Origin: Pseudooceanicola marinus
Lineage (GTDB): Bacteria; Pseudomonadota; Alphaproteobacteria; Rhodobacterales; Rhodobacteraceae
DNA: 64,000 nucleotides
Assembly: GCF_020177265.1 (NCBI RefSeq)
Contig: NZ_JAIVMC010000009.1
Span: forward strand, 62,001-126,000
Direction: 5' to 3'
Shown: piece after piece, positions 61,295 to 64,000 of the stretch
Position numbering within the stretch: position 1 is the stretch's first letter
Layout of the letters: every line of letters begins with the position of its first letter
Made by a program: the position numbers and the translations under genes
Notes under the pieces: generated by a model
The model's database searches: none
Told to the model about the DNA's origin: nothing
The model's input: the letters and a program-made list of their open reading frames with translations, nothing else

Positions 61295-61327
61295 CGCGGA
61301 GGACGGAGGGGGCCGTGCACGCCCCGC

Positions 61328-61906
61328 CTAGTCCGAAAGGCGCGCCACCTGCAGTCGCGCCAGGTGGTGATCGACCAGCTCCGTCTCCTCCGCCGTCAGC
61401 TGCTGCGCGCGGGGATAGCGCGGCGTGGCGCGGTCATCGAGGATGGGCGTCGCGTCCCAGCCGTCGGTGGTGTCGAAGAAGCGCGCCACGCCGGCCTCGC
61501 CAAACTCGGCCCTGTAGCCCTGCACCACGACGTCGAGGTAGGACAGCAGGATCGCGCGTGGCGCGGGGGCGGCGGGATGCTTGTCGGCGGGGATCGAGTA
61601 GATGGCGATCTCCGGCGCCGCCGCGGGCGCATCCGGCGGGGTGATGTCGGGCGTGGCGATCAGCCGGTCATAGGCCGCCTCGCGGGCGTCCAGCGCCGCC
61701 CAGTCGCCGCCGGGCACCGCCGCGATCAGCCCCTCGATCTCGCTGCCCGGGCTGGGGATGGCCGTCAGGATTGCCACCTCGTGATCCCCGGAATGGCGCC
61801 ACAGGCGCCGCCAGCCGCGCGCAGTGGCCGGACGGGCGCCGCCGTAGACATGCGTGGCGCGGTTCACGAGGCTGCCATAGCCGAAGAAATGCGGGTCCTG
61901 GGTCAA
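61328..61906 (-). CDS. gamma-glutamylcyclotransferase-like protein
   Basis: A 192-residue protein with FFGYGSLVNRATHVYGGARPATARGWRRLW at the N-terminus, the YGSL motif of the GGCT/ChaC fold, and an acidic catalytic candidate in GLIAAVPGGDWAALDAREAAYDR (the E residue). Such enzymes make 5-oxoproline from gamma-glutamyl peptides, including glutathione. The start is TTG 61906, preceded by AAAGGAGG at ideal spacing; the longer open frame lies over the nsrR gene. An NsrR-type operator lies just upstream. Confidence 0.86.
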   Translation of the reverse strand: MTQDPHFFGYGSLVNRATHVYGGARPATARGWRRLWRHSGDHEVAILTAIPSPGSEIEGLIAAVPGGDWAALDAREAAYDRLIATPDITPPDAPAAAPEIAIYSIPADKHPAAPAPRAILLSYLDVVVQGYRAEFGEAGVARFFDTTDGWDATPILDDRATPRYPRAQQLTAEETELVDHHLARLQVARLSD

Positions 61907-61920
61907 TTTCTGCCTCCTTT

Positions 61921-61939
61921 GATGCAGGTCAAATACATC
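61921..61939. promoter_or_regulatory. NsrR operator overlapping a FNR-like box
   Basis: GATGCAGGTCAAATACATC matches the NsrR consensus gATGyATTTNAAATrCATC except for two bases. TTGAT-N4-GTCAA (61919-61932), one base off a perfect FNR/FnrL box, overlaps it. It lies between the cyclotransferase and the NsrR-like gene. Confidence 0.65.
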
Positions 61940-62056
61940 TTGCGGCGGAGTGGTCAAAGGTGTCGCTGACGCATTGCGTGCCATGCTGGCCCGAATGTGT
62001 CGTGAAGACGCACGCGAGGGGAGCGCCCCCCGGGGAGCCAGGCGAGAGGGCATGAC

Positions 62057-62503
62057 ATGCGGCTGACGAAACGAACCAACATCTCCATGCGCGTACTGAT
62101 GTATTGCGCGGTGAACAAGGGGCGGCTGGTCACCAAGGCCGAGATCGCCGAAGCCTGCAACATCTCGGAAAACCACCTGGCGCAGGTCATCAACCGGCTG
62201 GGTCAGCTGGGCTTCCTGATGACGCAACGAGGGCGCAACGGCGGCATGACCCTGGGCCATCCGGCGGACAAGATCCGCGTGGGCGACGTGTTCCGCGCCG
62301 TGGAATCGGCCGTGCCGATCGCCGAGTGTTTCGCCGACCAGGCCAATACCTGCCCGCTGGTCGATGTCTGCCGCCTGCGCGAGGCGATCGACCAGGCCAC
62401 CCAGGCCTTCTACACCTCGCTGGACGGGGTTACTCTGGATGAGCTGGTCTGCGACAATCCCGGCCTTGCCGAACTTCTGAGCCCCGTCGCCTGCCCGGCC
62501 TGA
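62057..62503 (+). CDS. nsrR: Rrf2 family regulator, NsrR-like
   Basis: A 148-residue regulator with an N-terminal winged helix (about 3-70: TKRTNISMRVLMYCAVNKGRLVTKAEIAEACNISENHLAQVINRL) and three cysteines C91, C99 and C105 in ECFADQANTCPLVDVCRLREA. The spacing and the flanking residues match the [4Fe-4S] cluster ligands of NsrR, the nitric oxide sensor. The NsrR-type operator just upstream supports this. GAGAGGG precedes the ATG. No NO-detoxifying enzyme is in the window. Confidence 0.85.
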   Translation: MRLTKRTNISMRVLMYCAVNKGRLVTKAEIAEACNISENHLAQVINRLGQLGFLMTQRGRNGGMTLGHPADKIRVGDVFRAVESAVPIAECFADQANTCPLVDVCRLREAIDQATQAFYTSLDGVTLDELVCDNPGLAELLSPVACPA

Positions 62504-62593
62504 CTTTTTCGGCCCTTTTGGCGATCCGGCGGAATGCGACGCTTGAAGAGGCTTGCGCGACGCGCGGCTTTGACGGTATCCGGGACCTGTCGG

Positions 62594-62745
62594 AACGGGA
62601 GAACTGGCCGCAAGGCCGGTGCCGAAGGAGCAACCGCCCCGGAAACTCTCAGGCTTCAGGACCGCCCGACAGACAGACTCTGGAGAGAGGCCCGGGACGG
62701 GTCCGCCGAAGGGATAGCGATCTCAGGCAAAAGAACAGAGGGGGC
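62594..62745 (+). ncRNA. tandem glycine riboswitch
   Basis: Two glycine aptamers in series. The first contains GCCGAAGGAGCAACC and GGAAACTCTCAGGC; the second CCGCCGAAGGGATAGCG, ATCTCAGGCAAAAGAACAGAG. The linker between them is about 10 bases. This is the classical regulator of gcv operons that turns on glycine cleavage when glycine is abundant. gcvT starts about 67 bases after the second aptamer. Confidence 0.95.
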
Positions 62746-62795
62746 ATCAAGGCGTGGCGTGGCCGCGCGGATGATGCCCGGCGCATTGGCCCGGG
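62742..62795 (+). promoter_or_regulatory. expression platform with alternative hairpins
   Basis: GGGCATCA (62742-62749) pairs with TGATGCCC (62772-62779); the 3' arm can instead use CCCG (62777-62780) with CGGG (62792-62795). No T tract; a translational switch near the GAGGGAG ribosome site is possible. Confidence 0.45.
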
Positions 62796-62812
62796 AATTG
62801 AGGGAGTGACCA

Positions 62813-63943
62813 ATGGGCCAGGATGCACCTGCCGATGAAATGATCGACCTGCCGCTGGCCGGGCTGCACGCCGAGTTGGGCGGCAAGATGGTGCCCTTCG
62901 CGGGCTATGCCATGCCGGTGCAATATGCCGCCGGCGTGATGAAGGAGCATCAGCACACCCGCGCCGCCGCCGGCCTCTTCGATGTCAGCCACATGGGCCA
63001 GGTGATTCTGCGCGGCGCCGATGCCGAGACCCTTGCCCTGGCCTTCGAGAGCCTGACGCCCGCCGCCGTGCTGGGCCTGAAGGAAGGCCGCCAGCGCTAT
63101 GGCCTGCTGACCAATGATGCGGGCGGGATCCTCGATGACCTGATGTTCGCCAATCGCGGCGATCACCTGTTCGTCGTCGTCAACGCCGCCTGCAAGGCCA
63201 CCGACATTGCCCATATGCGCGCCAATCTGCCCGGCATCGAGGTCGAGGAGATCACCGACCGCTGCCTGCTGGCCCTGCAGGGCCCGGGTGCCGAGGCGGC
63301 GCTGGCGCGTCTGGCGCCTGAGGTGGCCGAGATGCGTTTCATGGACGTGGGCTACGTCACGCTGGAAGGGGCCGAGTGCTGGATCTCACGCTCTGGCTAC
63401 ACCGGCGAGGATGGGTTCGAAATCTCCATCCCCAACGAGGCCGCCGAATCCGTGGCGCGGGCGCTGCTGGCTGACGACAGCGTGCTGCCCATCGGGCTGG
63501 GCGCCCGCGACAGCCTGCGGCTGGAGGCAGGTCTGTGCCTTTACGGCCATGACATCGACGAGACCACCAGCCCCGTCGAGGCCGCACTGCAATGGTCGAT
63601 CCAGAAGGCGCGCCGCGCCGGGGGCGACCGCGCCGGCGGCTTCCCCGGGGCCGAGCGCATCCTGGCCGAGCTGGACCGCGGTCCGGCCCGCTTGCGGGTC
63701 GGACTGCGCCCCGAGGGCCGCGCGCCCATGCGCGAGGGCGTGACGCTGCACCATGAGGGGGCAGAGGTTGGCCGGATCACCTCCGGCGCCTTCGGCCCCT
63801 CGGTTGCCGGCCCCGTCGCCATGGGCTACCTGCCCGCCGCGCTGGCCACGCCCGGCACCGCGGTCGAGGGCGCCCTGCGGGGCAAGATGCTGCCCGTCAG
63901 TGTCGCCTCGCTGCCCTTCCTGCCCGCCAATTTCAAACGCTGA
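62813..63943 (+). CDS. gcvT: aminomethyltransferase, glycine cleavage T protein
   Basis: A 376-residue enzyme that moves the aminomethyl carbon from GcvH to tetrahydrofolate, giving methylene-THF and ammonia. GGKMVPFAGYAMPVQY, AGLFDVSHMGQV (with its conserved Asp), YTGEDGFEI and LGARDSLRLEAGLCLYGHDID are GcvT motifs. Preceded by a glycine riboswitch and GAGGGAG. The following 57 bases to the window end lead towards the probable gcvH. Confidence 0.97.
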   Translation: MGQDAPADEMIDLPLAGLHAELGGKMVPFAGYAMPVQYAAGVMKEHQHTRAAAGLFDVSHMGQVILRGADAETLALAFESLTPAAVLGLKEGRQRYGLLTNDAGGILDDLMFANRGDHLFVVVNAACKATDIAHMRANLPGIEVEEITDRCLLALQGPGAEAALARLAPEVAEMRFMDVGYVTLEGAECWISRSGYTGEDGFEISIPNEAAESVARALLADDSVLPIGLGARDSLRLEAGLCLYGHDIDETTSPVEAALQWSIQKARRAGGDRAGGFPGAERILAELDRGPARLRVGLRPEGRAPMREGVTLHHEGAEVGRITSGAFGPSVAGPVAMGYLPAALATPGTAVEGALRGKMLPVSVASLPFLPANFKR

Positions 63944-64000
63944 CCCACAACCCGACATACCGGAGCGCCAAAGCCGCCCGGCCCGAGACAAACCAGGGAG

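Overview
This is a GC-rich stretch of core chromosome from an alphaproteobacterium, most likely a Rhodobacteraceae member (Roseobacter/Rhodobacter/Paracoccus type). The evidence is an F0-only ATP synthase operon with a separate b' gene, a ChvI-ChvG-HprK-RapZ-PTS cluster next to pckA, a methylsuccinyl-CoA dehydrogenase of the ethylmalonyl-CoA pathway, CobC/CobD of aerobic-type cobalamin synthesis, a DUF1127 protein, an Irr-type iron box and a CtrA-type site. I see no prophage, transposase, CRISPR array, tRNA or rRNA gene. The window opens inside a GNAT gene and closes just after gcvT.

Layout. 1-3.5 kb: three tandem GNAT genes, a possible coupled 72-residue protein and ffh, then a divergent 57-residue protein. 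3.6-5.8 kb: LysR regulator, EamA exporter, ArsR regulator with two matching operators. 6.1-8.8 kb: atpI-atpB-atpE-b'-atpF with a strong terminator. 8.9-11.2 kb: GntR regulator, lipoprotein, two GNATs. 11.6-18.5 kb: smc, a lytic transglycosylase, cobD-cobC. 18.8-23.6 kb: degenerate receiver, glutathionyl-hydroquinone reductase, small proteins, a BKACE enzyme on a probably leaderless mRNA, fasciclin and SH3 proteins. 23.8-30.5 kb: mcd, a TSUP permease, a RimB-RimK fusion, a DUF3859-like protein, pckA. 31-36.5 kb: chvI-chvG-hprK-rapZ-EIIA(Man)-HPr-acyltransferase. 36.7-38.4 kb: TSUP exporter with its TIGR02186 partner. 38.6-43.5 kb: a BMP-type nucleoside ABC importer. 43.7-47.7 kb: rimI-tsaB-nfuA, UspA, RNase P RNA, PRC-barrel protein, rpmG. 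47.8-52.7 kb: GNAT, BI-1 protein, DUF1127, LysR, quinone oxidoreductase, XRE regulator. 53-57.1 kb: hisN, 8-oxoguanine deaminase, CAP lipoprotein, gltX. 57.3-64 kb: formyl-THF cyclo-ligase, mgtE, guaD, ion channel, gamma-glutamylcyclotransferase, NsrR-type regulator, tandem glycine riboswitch and gcvT.

How genes work together. The ChvGI system, HPr kinase, HPr and EIIA(Man) form the regulatory half of a PTS; no Enzyme I or sugar permease is present, and pckA lies divergently beside it, so this looks like a carbon/envelope signalling hub. The ABC importer, guaD and the 8-oxoguanine deaminase suggest purine scavenging. The glycine riboswitch feeds gcvT. Several sites are readable directly: an Irr box before nfuA, an NsrR operator before the NsrR-like gene, a FadR-family palindrome before the GntR gene, and a CtrA box before a lipoprotein.

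The most unusual item is a family of intergenic repeats: an AAATACTCC core followed by two hairpins. It occurs about eight times. The first hairpin differs in sequence between copies yet always stays paired, and in three places copies face each other as inverted pairs.
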